Of a DNA stretch of 64,000 nt, positions 35,372-44,969 are shown one piece after another. The stretch comes from Gluconacetobacter dulcium (GTDB lineage: Bacteria; Pseudomonadota; Alphaproteobacteria; Acetobacterales; Acetobacteraceae). The stretch covers positions 62,001 to 126,000 of the forward strand of contig NZ_JABEQN010000006.1 of NCBI RefSeq assembly GCF_014174165.1, written 5' to 3'. The notes below the pieces were generated by a model. It saw nothing but the letters and a program-made list of their open reading frames with translations, was not told the DNA's origin and ran no database searches. The position numbers and the translations under genes are program-made. Within the stretch, counting starts at the first letter, position 1; each line of letters starts with the position of its first letter.

Positions 35372-35725
35372 TCACGCGAATATGGCGGCGTAGATTTCGG
35401 GCTTGAACCCTACAGTCAATGCGCCGTCCACATCCAGTACCGGGCGCTTGATCATCGAAGGCTGGGCCAGCATGAGATCGACGGCCCGCGCCTCGTTCAG
35501 GTCGGCCTTGTCGGAATCGGGCAGCTTGCGAAACGTGGTGCCTGAACGGTTCAGCAGGATTTCCCATCCTGCCTGCCGGACCCAGCCCTCCAGCACCGGG
35601 CGCGCGATGCCGCCAGCCTTATAGTCATGAAACGTGTAGGCCACGCCGTGCGCGTCCAGCCACGCACGCGCCTTCTTCATCGTATCGCAGGCCTTGATGC
35701 CGTAAATCGTGACCGAGCGCGCCAT
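35372..35725 (-). CDS. ArsC/Spx-family protein (YffB-like)
   Basis: A 117-aa thioredoxin-fold protein of the ArsC/Spx family. The opening TIYGIKACDTMKKARAWL with a single Cys13 matches the YffB subgroup, which has no proven arsenate reductase activity. The KRPVLDVDG segment near residue 95 is typical of the family. The frame is open upstream to 35782, but ATG 35725 fits the family start and is used here. It is convergent with the HMA gene; the short interval carries no clear terminator. Confidence 0.85.
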   Translation of the reverse strand: MARSVTIYGIKACDTMKKARAWLDAHGVAYTFHDYKAGGIARPVLEGWVRQAGWEILLNRSGTTFRKLPDSDKADLNEARAVDLMLAQPSMIKRPVLDVDGALTVGFKPEIYAAIFA

Positions 35726-35849
35726 GTCGCCTCCCTCTTCATCCCGCTGCAACCGAGCCGGGTTGCTGCCCGGCATCGACACTTTGAAAACAGTCTCTTA
35801 ATATCAGTTTCAAAGCCGCGCCAAATCGGATGACAGAGCAGGAACAGAC

Positions 35850-36515
35850 ATGATGGCACCCGCAAACACACGTCACCTCCTCAACCGCCTGTCGCGGTCG
35901 GCACGGCTGCTGCCCGTCGTCGCCCTGGCACTGGCCATGCCGCTGCGCGCCCACGCCCAGGCTTCGGTGATCACCGGAAACCAGGTGACCCAGGCGACGG
36001 TGGAGACGATCGATCCCACTTCGGGCGAAGTACTGCTGCGCGACGGCGATGGCAGCCTGATCACGGTCGATATCCCCCGCACCGTCCATAACCTGCCCCA
36101 TATTCAGCCGGGCGACCGGATCAAGATCCGCTTCTTCCAGACCATCGGCGCCGATGTCGTGCCCGCCGACAGCCCGCAGCCGGAATCGACCGTGACCTCG
36201 GCGCATGGTGTGACCAATCGCCATCCCCACGGCATGATGGTCTCCTTCCGCCGCAAGCGGGTGCGGATCGCGGCGGTCGACGCGGCGCATCACGTCGTCA
36301 CCACCGTCGGCCCCGACAACGCAACCCAGACGATCACGGTCCACACCAAGGCGATGCAGGCCCTGCTGCCCACCTTGAAGGTCGGCGACACCGTCGACGT
36401 GACGACGATGGATGCCGTGTCGTTCGAAGTGCTGAACCGCGTGATCACGCCGTCGACTACCGTGCATGAAGGCACGGGCACGTCCAGCGCGCCCGGCGCC
36501 CCCGCCGGCCACTGA
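35850..36515 (+). CDS. Exported hypothetical protein
   Basis: A 221-aa protein with a clear Sec signal peptide (basic RHLLNRLSRSARLL, hydrophobic PVVALALAMPL, cleavage after AHAQA). The mature part shows two repeats of a beta-rich layout: TVETIDPTSGEVLLRDGDGS and VRIAAVDAAHHVVTTVGPDN both precede a segment on a defined limit (IQPGDRIKIRF and LKVGDTVDVTTM). This resembles small periplasmic proteins with two OB-like barrels, but I do not recognise a family. It stands alone before pgm. Confidence 0.7.
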   Translation: MMAPANTRHLLNRLSRSARLLPVVALALAMPLRAHAQASVITGNQVTQATVETIDPTSGEVLLRDGDGSLITVDIPRTVHNLPHIQPGDRIKIRFFQTIGADVVPADSPQPESTVTSAHGVTNRHPHGMMVSFRRKRVRIAAVDAAHHVVTTVGPDNATQTITVHTKAMQALLPTLKVGDTVDVTTMDAVSFEVLNRVITPSTTVHEGTGTSSAPGAPAGH

Positions 36516-36812
36516 TCGCACGTTTTTTTCCAGCGCCTGCCGTAACGCACCGCATCCCGACGCTTCGGCAGGCGTTTTGATCGTGCTCCATAATGATGCC
36601 ACGCCAGTATGCGACGGAGGCACGACACTTAGAGACGGTTTCAGAAACAGCGCTTCCATCCCGGCCCTGTGCGCATCGTCCGCTCGCCTATGTTCAGGCC
36701 CTGGAGCCTGTTCGTCGGCGTGCAGGAATGCGCCCAACGGAAACCCTTCGGGCCGTCTGGCCCGGAAGCGGTGCGTTCGGAACGGTTTCGTATACAGGAA
36801 GGACACACAGGA

Positions 36813-38471
36813 ATGGTGACGATCAGCCCATTGGCCGGCAAACCGGTTCCGCCCGCGCGCCTGATCGACGTCGCGAAACTGACTGCGGCCTACTACGATC
36901 TGAAACCCGACCCGGCCATCCCTGCCCAGCGCGTCGCGTTCGGCACCTCTGGGCATCGGGGCTCGCCATTCCATACCAGCTTCAACGAAGCCCATATCCT
37001 CGCCGTCAGCCAGGCCGTGTGCGACTATCGCGCCTCCGCCGGTATCAACGGGCCGCTTTTCATCGGCATCGACACCCATGCGGTCTCGAAGCCTGCGCTG
37101 GAATCGGCGCTGGAAGTCTTCGCCGCCAACGGGGTGGAAACCTTCATCGACGCCCAGGGTGGCTATACCCCGACTCCGGTGATCTCTCACGCCATCCTGA
37201 CCTACAACCGGGGACGCACCAGTGGTCTGGCCGATGGCGTGGTCGTGACGCCGTCCCACAATCCGCCGGAAGATGGCGGCTATAAATACAACCCGCCCCA
37301 TGGCGGCCCGGCCGATACCGATATCACCAAAATCGTCGAACGCGCGGCCAACGATTACCTTGCGGCCGGCCTCGCGGGCGTGCGCCGCATTCCGCATGAA
37401 CAGGCATTGCGGGCTGCCTGCGTGCATCGGCACGACTATATGACCCCCTATATCGAGGATCTGGGGGCGGTGCTGGACATGGAAGCCATCCGCGCCGCCG
37501 ATGTCGCGATCGGAATCGACCCGCTGGGCGGGGCCGCCGTGGCCTATTGGCAGCCGATCATCGAGCGCTATCGCCTCAACGCCACGGTGGTGAGCACCGT
37601 GGTCGACCCCACATTCTCTTTCATGACGGCCGACTGGGACGGGCAGATCCGCATGGACTGCTCTTCGCCCTACGCCATGGCGCGCCTGATCGAACTGGGC
37701 AGCCGCTTTGACGTGGCTTTCGCCAACGATACCGATGCCGACCGGCACGGCATCGTCGCTGGCACCGACGGGCTGATGAACCCGAACCACTATCTGGCCA
37801 CCGCCATCGACTATCTGTTCGCCAACCGCCCCGGCTGGAGCACCCAGGCGGCGGTGGGCAAGACGGTGGTCAGCAGCAGCCTGATCGATCGCGTCACCGC
37901 CCGGCTGGGCCGTCGGCTGGTCGAAGTTCCCGTGGGCTTCAAATGGTTCGTCGCGGGACTGATCGACGGCGGCTTCGGCTTCGCAGGTGAGGAAAGCGCC
38001 GGCGCGTCGTTTCTGCGCAAGGACGGCACCGCGTGGACCACCGACAAGGACGGCATCATCCTCGGCCTGCTTGCCGCCGAAATCACCGCCCGCACCGGCC
38101 ACCATCCCGGTGTCGCCTATCGCAAGCTGACCGCCGAACTCGGCACGCCCTATTACGCGCGGATCGACGCCCCGGCCACGGCACCACAGAAGGCGCTGCT
38201 GAAATCGCTGACGCCCGAGCAGGTCGGGCTGCACGAACTGGGTGGCGAGCCAATCCGCGCCACCCTGACCCGCGCGCCCGGCAACAACGCCGAAATCGGC
38301 GGGCTGAAGGTGGTGGCGGAGAATGGCTGGTTCGCCGCCCGTCCCTCGGGCACCGAGGAAGTCTACAAGATCTACGCCGAAAGCTTCGTCAGCGAGGACC
38401 ATCTGCATCGCGTTCAGGGCGAGGCGACGACCGCCATATCCGCCCTGTTCGCGGCCAACGCGGCACCGTAA
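36813..38471 (+). CDS. pgm: Phosphoglucomutase, alpha-D-glucose phosphate-specific
   Basis: A 552-aa enzyme of the alpha-D-phosphohexomutase family that interconverts glucose 1-phosphate and glucose 6-phosphate, feeding exopolysaccharide, cellulose and glycogen synthesis. The phosphoserine loop is [17 protein letters not shown], the metal loop [11 protein letters not shown], and the substrate loop GEESAGASF. The early [10 protein letters not shown] block is typical of the E. coli Pgm type. The start at 36813 follows AGGA and fits the family N terminus; the frame is open about 48 codons further upstream, but that part is not conserved in type. It is convergent with the isoaspartyl peptidase gene, with a shared terminator hairpin. 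Confidence 0.92.
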   Translation: MVTISPLAGKPVPPARLIDVAKLTAAYYDLKPDPAIPAQRVAFGTSGHRGSPFHTSFNEAHILAVSQAVCDYRASAGINGPLFIGIDTHAVSKPALESALEVFAANGVETFIDAQGGYTPTPVISHAILTYNRGRTSGLADGVVVTPSHNPPEDGGYKYNPPHGGPADTDITKIVERAANDYLAAGLAGVRRIPHEQALRAACVHRHDYMTPYIEDLGAVLDMEAIRAADVAIGIDPLGGAAVAYWQPIIERYRLNATVVSTVVDPTFSFMTADWDGQIRMDCSSPYAMARLIELGSRFDVAFANDTDADRHGIVAGTDGLMNPNHYLATAIDYLFANRPGWSTQAAVGKTVVSSSLIDRVTARLGRRLVEVPVGFKWFVAGLIDGGFGFAGEESAGASFLRKDGTAWTTDKDGIILGLLAAEITARTGHHPGVAYRKLTAELGTPYYARIDAPATAPQKALLKSLTPEQVGLHELGGEPIRATLTRAPGNNAEIGGLKVVAENGWFAARPSGTEEVYKIYAESFVSEDHLHRVQGEATTAISALFAANAAP

Positions 38472-38485
38472 GCAGCGTCGGCCAT

Positions 38486-38516
38486 GGGCGTGCCGGCCTT
38501 AATGACCGGCACGCCC
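38486..38516. terminator. Hairpin between convergent pgm and the peptidase gene
   Basis: A perfect 11-bp stem (GGGCGTGCCGG / CCGGCACGCCC) with a 9-base loop lies between the two convergent stops. A short C-rich tail follows rather than a T tract. It probably acts in both directions. Confidence 0.55.
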
Positions 38517-38517
38517 C

Positions 38518-39543
38518 CTACGTCTTGCCGTTGCCGAAAATCTCGACATGCGACACGCCGTCGCGCCCCACCCAGGCCCGATACATGCCGCTGGTATTGA
38601 ACGGCATCGCGATATTTCCCTGCGCATCGACCAGGATTGCGCCGCCATCGCCGCCCAGCGCCGGAATTTCGCGGTTGATGACATCCTGTGCCGCATGATT
38701 CAGAGTTTCATGCATCGCGGTCACGCGCATGCAGATCTCGTGCGCCGCGACGGTGCGGATATAGAACTCGCCCCATCCGGTACCGGACATCGCGCAGCCG
38801 GCATTGGCATAGGTCCCGGCCCCGATCAGCGGCGAATCGCCCACCCGGCCCCACAATTTGTCGGTCATGCCGCCAGTCGACGTTCCAGCCGCCAGATGTC
38901 CCGCGTGATCCAGCGCCACCGCGCCGACCGTACCGAAATGGCGGTCGGTCGTCTCGTCGGCATGCTGGGTGTGCGCCGCGTCTTCCTTCAGCGCCTTCTG
39001 CAACTGGTTCCACCGATACTGGGTCCAGAAATAAGAAGGATCCACCAGCGGGATCTTCCGGGCTTGGGCGAATGCCTCCGCCCCCGCACCGATCAGCAGC
39101 ACATGCTTCGATTGCTCCATGACGGCGCGGGCCAGCGTGATCGGGTTGCGCACGTGCGACACGCCGGCAACCGCGCCGGCCTGCAGCGTTGCCCCGTCCA
39201 TGATCGCGGCATCCATCTCGTTATGCCCATCATGCGTAAAGACGGCACCCTTGCCGGCATTGAAGTTCGGGTCGTCCTCCAGCACCTGGATCGCGGCGAC
39301 CACGGCGTCTTTCGCCGGTTGACCGGCCTTCAGGACCGCATACCCTGCCTGCAAGGCGCGTCCCAGCGCTGCCTTCACGATCTGCTGACGCTCGATCGAC
39401 ATGTCGGCCTTGATCACTCCCGCACCACCGTGAATGACCATTACCGGCACCGTATCGGCGCGCGCCCCGCTACCGGACCACAAGGCCGCCGCCAGCATCC
39501 CGACTGCGGCAAGAACCTTTGGACCGTGTCCTTTTCCGTTCAT
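38518..39543 (-). CDS. iaaA: Isoaspartyl peptidase/L-asparaginase, exported
   Basis: A 341-aa Ntn-hydrolase of the plant-type asparaginase family. The catalytic nucleophile is Thr205 at the autocleavage site HFGTVGAVALD, which would be exposed by self-processing between Gly204 and Thr205. The later STGGMTDKLWGRVGDSPLIGAG and GDGGAI blocks are family marks. Unlike the cytosolic E. coli IaaA, it begins with a signal peptide (hydrophobic VLAAVGMLAAALWS, cleavage near GARAD), so it should work in the periplasm. It removes beta-aspartyl dipeptides or asparagine. Symbol by homology only. Confidence 0.85.
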   Translation of the reverse strand: MNGKGHGPKVLAAVGMLAAALWSGSGARADTVPVMVIHGGAGVIKADMSIERQQIVKAALGRALQAGYAVLKAGQPAKDAVVAAIQVLEDDPNFNAGKGAVFTHDGHNEMDAAIMDGATLQAGAVAGVSHVRNPITLARAVMEQSKHVLLIGAGAEAFAQARKIPLVDPSYFWTQYRWNQLQKALKEDAAHTQHADETTDRHFGTVGAVALDHAGHLAAGTSTGGMTDKLWGRVGDSPLIGAGTYANAGCAMSGTGWGEFYIRTVAAHEICMRVTAMHETLNHAAQDVINREIPALGGDGGAILVDAQGNIAMPFNTSGMYRAWVGRDGVSHVEIFGNGKT

Positions 39544-39684
39544 CTGTCACCTCACTATCTGGGGGCACGGTACCATCGGGGGCGAAACGAACAAGAGACC
39601 GTAAGATGTTAACAGACGCATGGGCGTTTGTTCTGATCTGCCCTGGAGCCTTCGGCCGGGGAACAGACGATGGCCCCGAATGGC

Positions 39685-39721
39685 GAAGCTTTTTTGCTTC
39701 TTTTTCTTCAGAAAAAAGAAG
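39685..39721 (-). terminator. AT-rich hairpin after the deaminase gene, possible terminator
   Basis: Downstream of the deaminase stop on the minus strand, a 10-bp AT-rich stem with one bulged base and a short loop (39697-39721) is followed by a run of A and a second small GAAGC/GCTTC hairpin. The tail is A- rather than T-rich on the minus strand, so it is a weak candidate. Confidence 0.3.
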
Positions 39722-39730
39722 ATACCCTGC

Positions 39731-41086
39731 TCACGTCCCGAGCCGCTGTATCCGCCTCGCCTCCCGCGCATGATCGCGCAGGATGTCGCCCAGATTGGCC
39801 AGCACAGGTACGCCATCGGACACCAGTACCTTTCCATTGACGATGGTGGTGCCCGCCACGGCCGGCGCACAGCGCAGCCACGCCTCGACCGGATCGCTTA
39901 ACGCACCGGCAGCCGCGACCTCGGATATCGACCAGATAACCAGATCGGCGCAGGCACCGGGCCGCAGATGCCCGATCTCGTCCTCCCAGCCCAGACAGGC
40001 GGCGCCGCCGCGCGTCGCCATGTCCAGCGCATCGCGCGCAGACATGGCGTGCGGACCATGCCGGAACCGACCCAGCAGCATCGCCATGCGGGTTTCCAGC
40101 CACATCGACGCATGATCGGTCGACGCCGACCCGTCACACCCCAGACCGACGCGCATGCCACGTCGCCGCATGTCCATCGCATCGGCCGTGCCGCCGCCGA
40201 TCATCATGTTTGAACAGGGACATTGCGCCGTACAGACGCCGGCATGGGCCAGACGGTCGATCTCGTCACCCGTGGGGTAGATATAATGCGCTACCCACGA
40301 ACGTGGGCTGGCCCAGCCGACACGCTCGAAATATTCGGTCGGCGTGCAGCCGTAGATTTCGGCACAATAGGCGTCTTCATCGGGATCTTCCGCCAAGTGG
40401 GTATGCAGGCGCAGATCGTGCTTTTCGGCCAGACGCGCTGATTCCGTCATGATCCGTTCCGATACGCTGAACAGCGAACAGGGGGCCAGCGCCACCCGGC
40501 CCATCGCACCCGGTGCCGGATCGTGGAAGGCCCCCACCAGCCGTTCGCTGTCGGCCAGGATCGTATCTTCATCCTGCACCACCGAGGCCGGCGGTAGCCC
40601 GCCATCCTCGACCGATCGCGTCATCGACCCGCGCGTGGCGTGGAAGCGAAACCCGATGTCGCGCGCCGCGCGAAACTGCGCATCGATCAGGAACGGCCGG
40701 GGATGGACATACATATGGTCCATGGAGGTCGTACAGCCGCCCATCAGCAGTTCGACCATAGCCACGCAGGTCGAGAGATAGACCGACTCTTCATCCAGAT
40801 CGGCCCAAAGCGGATAGAGGCCTTTGAGCCATTCGAACAGCGTGCCGTTCGTCACCGGGGCGTAGGCCCGGGTCAGGTTCTGATACATATGGTGATGCGC
40901 ATTGACGAGTCCGGGCGTGACCAACCGCCCGTGCGCCGAAATGACCGATCGTGCAGCCGGCGCGTCCTCAACCCGGTCGCCGATACCATGGACGCGACCG
41001 TCCTTGATCGCCAGCCAGCCATTCGCCACTTCCCAGTCGCGATCAATATAAAGAAAAGCATCCCTGATCAGCAGATCGACCGTCAT
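39731..41086 (-). CDS. 8-oxoguanine deaminase-like amidohydrolase
   Basis: A 451-aa amidohydrolase of the TrzN/AtzA/8-oxoguanine deaminase subgroup. The metal-binding HxH is seen in VNAHHHMYQNLTRA, later metal ligands in THLAEDPDEDAY and in the final LGCDGSASTDH Asp. The HHHMYQNLTRA block is characteristic of 8-oxoguanine deaminase, which converts 8-oxoguanine to urate, and of isoxanthopterin deaminase. The start is ATG 41086 after GAGGGAG, giving the normal N terminus (MTVDLLIRDAF). It is not in an operon with other purine genes here; a link with the BMP transporter at the left end is possible. Confidence 0.8.
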   Translation of the reverse strand: MTVDLLIRDAFLYIDRDWEVANGWLAIKDGRVHGIGDRVEDAPAARSVISAHGRLVTPGLVNAHHHMYQNLTRAYAPVTNGTLFEWLKGLYPLWADLDEESVYLSTCVAMVELLMGGCTTSMDHMYVHPRPFLIDAQFRAARDIGFRFHATRGSMTRSVEDGGLPPASVVQDEDTILADSERLVGAFHDPAPGAMGRVALAPCSLFSVSERIMTESARLAEKHDLRLHTHLAEDPDEDAYCAEIYGCTPTEYFERVGWASPRSWVAHYIYPTGDEIDRLAHAGVCTAQCPCSNMMIGGGTADAMDMRRRGMRVGLGCDGSASTDHASMWLETRMAMLLGRFRHGPHAMSARDALDMATRGGAACLGWEDEIGHLRPGACADLVIWSISEVAAAGALSDPVEAWLRCAPAVAGTTIVNGKVLVSDGVPVLANLGDILRDHAREARRIQRLGT

Positions 41087-41369
41087 GACGGCTCCCTCGG
41101 TACCGAATGTCAGGGTGACGAACACCCTGTCGCGATGAAGCCCTGTCCCGGAGGTGCGAGGTCCGGATCGTCATCAAGTTTCGGTACTGAACGGGCGTGG
41201 GTTAGGCATTTTATCAGCAAGCAGCCAATATCACCAGACTTTCCGCAGATTTTCCATACGAGCGGGTAACGACCCGACTTGCCGGGTTGGCCGCCCATGA
41301 TCAGAATGCCAGCCACTGGCGAGACGGCGCGACGTGACGCCCCTGCCCGGAACATGATTGGAGCAGGAT

Positions 41370-42641
41370 ATGGCCGAGACATCTTCTACCTTCCGGTTTC
41401 GGAATGGGGTCGGCCTTCTCGCCCTTCTCGCGTCCTTCTCTCTTTCGGTCCACGCAGCATGGGCCGAGAGTGCGGCCCCGACCTTCCGAATCGTCGAAAG
41501 CGTGCCGGAAGAAAGCATCTATGGAGAACCCGGCGTTCCGCGCACCCAGCCAGTCTGGCTGGACATGATCCGTCATGCCCGCCACACGATCGACGTGGCG
41601 CAGTTCTATATTGCCGATAAACCCGGCCGCGCGATGTCCGCCGTTATCGAGGCGCTGATCGAACGCGCCGACGCCGGTATCCAGGTTCGCCTGGTGGTGG
41701 ATGACAGTTTCCTGAAAGAGACGGCGCCAGTTCTGGAACGGCTGAAGCCCATCCATAACATCCAGATCGAAACCCTGCCGACCCAGCGCCTGACGGGCGG
41801 TGTACTGCACGCCAAATTCATGATCATCGATGGGCGGCAGGTATTCGTCGGCAGCCAGAACTGGGACTGGCGGGCACTGGAGGAAATCCACGAGATCGGT
41901 GCTGCGATCGAGGACACTGCCATCGCCGGCAGTTTCGAAAGCGCGTTCGACACACTGTGGGCATTGGGCGGCGGCCGAACCCTGCCCCAGATGCGCATGC
42001 AGCCGCCGGCCGAGCGGCCGATCGCGACCGGTTTCGCCCCGGCCATGCTGCGCGAGCCAGGCGGGGAAAGTGTGATCGCCTTCCCCGCCTTCAGCCCGCC
42101 GATGATGATGCCGACCACGCTGACGGCGGAAGAACCGTCGCTGGTGACGATGATCCATGCGGCCCGGCATGTCTTCCGGCTTCAGGTCCTGACGCTGAAT
42201 GCTCTGAAACATTACGGCCCAAAAGGATATTGGCCTGCACTGGATACGGCACTGCGCGATGCAGCGGCCCGTGGCGTATCGGTGCAGATCATCGTGTCGA
42301 ACTGGGCGCTGAACGAGCCGATGCAGTCCTATCTGAAGAGCCTGGCCGCCATGCCGAATATCGAAGTGAAATTCAGCACTGTTCCCCAAGCCAGTAGCGG
42401 ATTCATTCCCTTCGCCCGTGTCGAGCATTGCAAATATGCCGTTGCCGACGACGATGCCATCTTCATCGGCACCGGCAACTGGGAATGGAGCTATTTCAAC
42501 ACCACAGTCGATGCCTCGATCTTCGTCCATGGTCACAACCCGGCCGCGACCCTGAACCGGATCTTCACACGGGACTGGACCGGCCCCTACGTCACCGCGA
42601 TCGCGCCCGGCGCACATTATACACCCGTCAAGCCGGGCTAG
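41370..42641 (+). CDS. Exported phospholipase D-like protein with two HKD motifs
   Basis: A 423-aa protein of the phospholipase D superfamily with a signal peptide (hydrophobic VGLLALLASFSLSVHAAWA). Both active-site motifs are complete: HAKFMIIDGRQVFVGSQNW near residue 150 and HCKYAVADDDAIFIGTGNW near residue 360, each of the HxKx4D type. It should be a phosphodiesterase in the periplasm or outside the cell, acting on phospholipids or nucleic acids; the substrate is not evident. The ATG at 41370 follows GGAG by six bases and is preferred over TTG 41358. It is convergent with the cytochrome b561 gene by a few bases of overlap at 42638-42641. Confidence 0.82.
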   Translation: MAETSSTFRFRNGVGLLALLASFSLSVHAAWAESAAPTFRIVESVPEESIYGEPGVPRTQPVWLDMIRHARHTIDVAQFYIADKPGRAMSAVIEALIERADAGIQVRLVVDDSFLKETAPVLERLKPIHNIQIETLPTQRLTGGVLHAKFMIIDGRQVFVGSQNWDWRALEEIHEIGAAIEDTAIAGSFESAFDTLWALGGGRTLPQMRMQPPAERPIATGFAPAMLREPGGESVIAFPAFSPPMMMPTTLTAEEPSLVTMIHAARHVFRLQVLTLNALKHYGPKGYWPALDTALRDAAARGVSVQIIVSNWALNEPMQSYLKSLAAMPNIEVKFSTVPQASSGFIPFARVEHCKYAVADDDAIFIGTGNWEWSYFNTTVDASIFVHGHNPAATLNRIFTRDWTGPYVTAIAPGAHYTPVKPG

Positions 42642-43201
42642 GAGGCTGGGTCGTCCACCGCCCTGTGGCGCCGACCGCCCGTCATACTGGGCAGAACATC
42701 GTCGCGCAGCAGCAACCCGTGCATCAGCGCCGCCGCGAGATGGACCAGGACGGCACCGAACAGGGTAAGCGCCAGCCATGTGTGCAGGCCGCGCAAAATC
42801 GCAAACAGGGTCGGGTCATGCGGCAGGATGGGCGGCAGCGCGAAGTCCGACCACATCACCACCGGATATGCCTCGGCCGACAGCATGCCCCATCCCACAA
42901 GCGGCATGGCGATCATCAGGGCATAGAGTACGATATGCGACGTTCGCGCAGCCAAGCGCAGGGCCGGCGGCAATGTCTCCGGCAGGGGCGGAATGCGCAT
43001 CAGCAGTCGATTGACCAGCCGGACCACAGCCAGTAGCAGGATGCATATCCCGAGCGGGCGATGCAGATCAATCAGCCGATGATAGGCTGGCTCCACCGTC
43101 GACACCATGATGATGCCGATGAAGAGCATTACCAGGATCATCGCGGCCATCAGCCAATGCAGAATTCGGGCGAAAAGCGGGAAATGCTCGATCGGACGCA
43201 T
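42638..43201 (-). CDS. Cytochrome b561
   Basis: A 187-aa inner-membrane dihaem cytochrome of the bacterial b561 family. Four hydrophobic helices are visible with the expected axial His: His16 in RILHWLMAA, another in LIDLHRPLGI, one in TSHIVLYALM, and one in LRGLHTWLALTL. Such proteins pass electrons from quinol to partner redox enzymes or superoxide. The start (ATG 43201) overlaps the stop of the catalase-like peroxidase gene (TGATG), so the two are co-translated and the cytochrome may feed electrons to the peroxidase. Confidence 0.87.
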   Translation of the reverse strand: MRPIEHFPLFARILHWLMAAMILVMLFIGIIMVSTVEPAYHRLIDLHRPLGICILLLAVVRLVNRLLMRIPPLPETLPPALRLAARTSHIVLYALMIAMPLVGWGMLSAEAYPVVMWSDFALPPILPHDPTLFAILRGLHTWLALTLFGAVLVHLAAALMHGLLLRDDVLPSMTGGRRHRAVDDPAS

Positions 43202-44286
43202 CACTGGTCTCCCGATCGGATAGCGGCCCTGCTGATGGCGCTCGTGGTTTCCGGCTCACCTGAACGCAGGACGAAGGAACGGGCATAGACGACTGATCGT
43301 GCCGCAGGGATCGGATCGTCTGACGGGGCGATGCCCCCGGGCAGAATCAACGGATCGTATGTGATGCCTTTGCAGGGGCCGCCATCCTCACTCTCTGCCC
43401 GAACCAGCGTCAGCGTTCCCGCATCGACCTGTCGCCGACCGGCCGGCCACGGCACCGTCGGGTCGGCCGTGACATCTCCGGCGCCGCCGACGGTCACGAC
43501 CAGATGCCAACGCAACGGCATGCGCGCCAATACGTCGATCAGGTCATCAAACAGATAATCGCGCCCTGCCCCTTGCGCGGCTGCGGGAAACGCCTGCTGC
43601 TCGGGAATCATTGCCCAACGCACAGGGATGGATGTTCCCCGCGCATTCACGAAAGTGAAACTGTCCAGGCTGTTATAAGTATCGTTCGCGAAACCCGAAG
43701 TCAGCTTGCGCGCCTTCAGCAATGCCAGTGCGCGCTGCGTTTCCGGATGCCGTGCCACAAAGGCCGTGATGCGGGCCACATCAGGCCGGTGCGTCTGTGG
43801 ATCGGGGCGCGATGCCAGCAGAAAGTCGTTGAAATCGGCAGCATTCCGCACGGGAAAGACGGGAATATTGTTGAGTCCCATACGCCATTCGCCGCTATGC
43901 GTCGGCATGATCCTGAGCGCGAGGCTGCGGACCTTCTCAGGTGTGTCGTCCTGAAATGGCATCCCCCCAGCCAGCGCGAATCGGCCGACGACCGGAGACC
44001 GTTCCCGGGTAAACAGCGCGGCACGGGAAAGCTGTGCCGCCTCCCCGCTTCCATCGAACCATCCCGTCACGCAGATGCCCTTGGCATGGTTACGCCGAAA
44101 GCCTGGATGCGGCCCATCCACCATTTGGAAGGTCCGCATGAACGTGCCGGAAGTAAGCCGGCCCGGCGTCAGCCACCCTGCCGCCAGGACGAAGGCCAAC
44201 GCGAGCAGACCGGGCACCGCGCACGTCGCTGCCAGTCGAAGCCATCCCCCTCTCTCCGCCAGCCTTTGGCGTATCAGGGCCATCAT
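43201..44286 (-). CDS. Membrane-anchored catalase-like peroxidase (SrpA type)
   Basis: A 361-aa haem protein of the catalase-related peroxidase family (short catalase core). The distal His lies in FRRNHAKGICVTGWFDG, close to the catalase pattern, and the family blocks FPVRNAADFNDFLLA and YNSLDSFTFVNARGTSIPVRW are present. The usual proximal Tyr would be in the C-terminal region, where the AARSVVYARSFVLR segment lies. The N terminus has one hydrophobic helix (about residues 18-39), so it is probably anchored in the inner membrane with the haem domain in the periplasm. The start follows AGGAAAG by eight bases. It is linked to cytochrome b561, as in known catalase-peroxidase/b561 pairs. Confidence 0.85.
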   Translation of the reverse strand: MMALIRQRLAERGGWLRLAATCAVPGLLALAFVLAAGWLTPGRLTSGTFMRTFQMVDGPHPGFRRNHAKGICVTGWFDGSGEAAQLSRAALFTRERSPVVGRFALAGGMPFQDDTPEKVRSLALRIMPTHSGEWRMGLNNIPVFPVRNAADFNDFLLASRPDPQTHRPDVARITAFVARHPETQRALALLKARKLTSGFANDTYNSLDSFTFVNARGTSIPVRWAMIPEQQAFPAAAQGAGRDYLFDDLIDVLARMPLRWHLVVTVGGAGDVTADPTVPWPAGRRQVDAGTLTLVRAESEDGGPCKGITYDPLILPGGIAPSDDPIPAARSVVYARSFVLRSGEPETTSAISRAAIRSGDQ

Positions 44287-44467
44287 GCTGCGTGCTTTCC
44301 TGCCATGCGAGGGCAACGCCACGGCGCGACTTTTTATCTTATCTGAAACAATTTATTTTCGTGCCGGAGACGACAGGGAGCTATGAACTGAAGCTTCTAT
44401 CGTCTCCGAAGCAGATTTTCCCCATGCCGGAGGTGGAACCGCCTACCCCTCCCCGCCGTTCAGAGAT

Positions 44468-44493
44468 AAAAAAACCCGGCCAAAAGGCCGGGT
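44468..44493 (-). terminator. Intrinsic terminator of the ribosomal superoperon
   Basis: On the minus strand, ACCCGGCC/GGCCGGGT forms a perfect 8-bp stem with a 4-base loop and is followed by six or more T, about 26 bases after the rplQ stop. This is a classical rho-independent terminator. Confidence 0.85.
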
Positions 44494-44519
44494 CTTTTCA
44501 TAAAGCCAGAGCGTAAAAC

Positions 44520-44945
44520 TTACGCTGCCAGCCCCTCGTCGGAAACGACTTCCGGACGCGGGCCGCTATCTTGGCCCTTGGCGGACACATCGCGATCCAC
44601 CAGTTCGATCACCGCCATGTCGGCAGCGTCGCCGTGACGGATACCCGCGCGCAGGACGCGGATATAACCACCGTTACGGGCCTTGTAGCGATCAGCCACG
44701 GCCGCGAACAGCTTGGAGACGATCACGTCGTCACGGAGCTGCGCATAGGCCTGACGGCGGGCGTGCAGGTCGCCGCGCTTGCCGAGCGTGATCAGCTTCT
44801 CGACCACAGGACGAAGCTCCTTCGCCTTGGGCAGAGTCGTGGTGATCTGCTCGTGCTTGATCAGCGCGACAGCCATGTTGCGGAACATGGCGGCGCGATG
44901 GGTGGAGGTAACGCCGAGCTTCCGGCCGGCAACACCGTGACGCAT
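44520..44945 (-). CDS. rplQ: 50S ribosomal protein L17
   Basis: Ribosomal protein bL17, 141 aa, of the large subunit near the tunnel exit. The N-terminal [17 protein letters not shown] is the family start, and [22 protein letters not shown] follows. It is about 14 residues longer than E. coli L17 because of an acidic C-terminal tail ([14 protein letters not shown]). Last gene of the alpha operon, 24 bp after rpoA and just before the terminator. Confidence 0.96.
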   Translation of the reverse strand: MRHGVAGRKLGVTSTHRAAMFRNMAVALIKHEQITTTLPKAKELRPVVEKLITLGKRGDLHARRQAYAQLRDDVIVSKLFAAVADRYKARNGGYIRVLRAGIRHGDAADMAVIELVDRDVSAKGQDSGPRPEVVSDEGLAA

Positions 44946-44969
44946 GATAAAGTCTTCCTGTCTTTCCGG

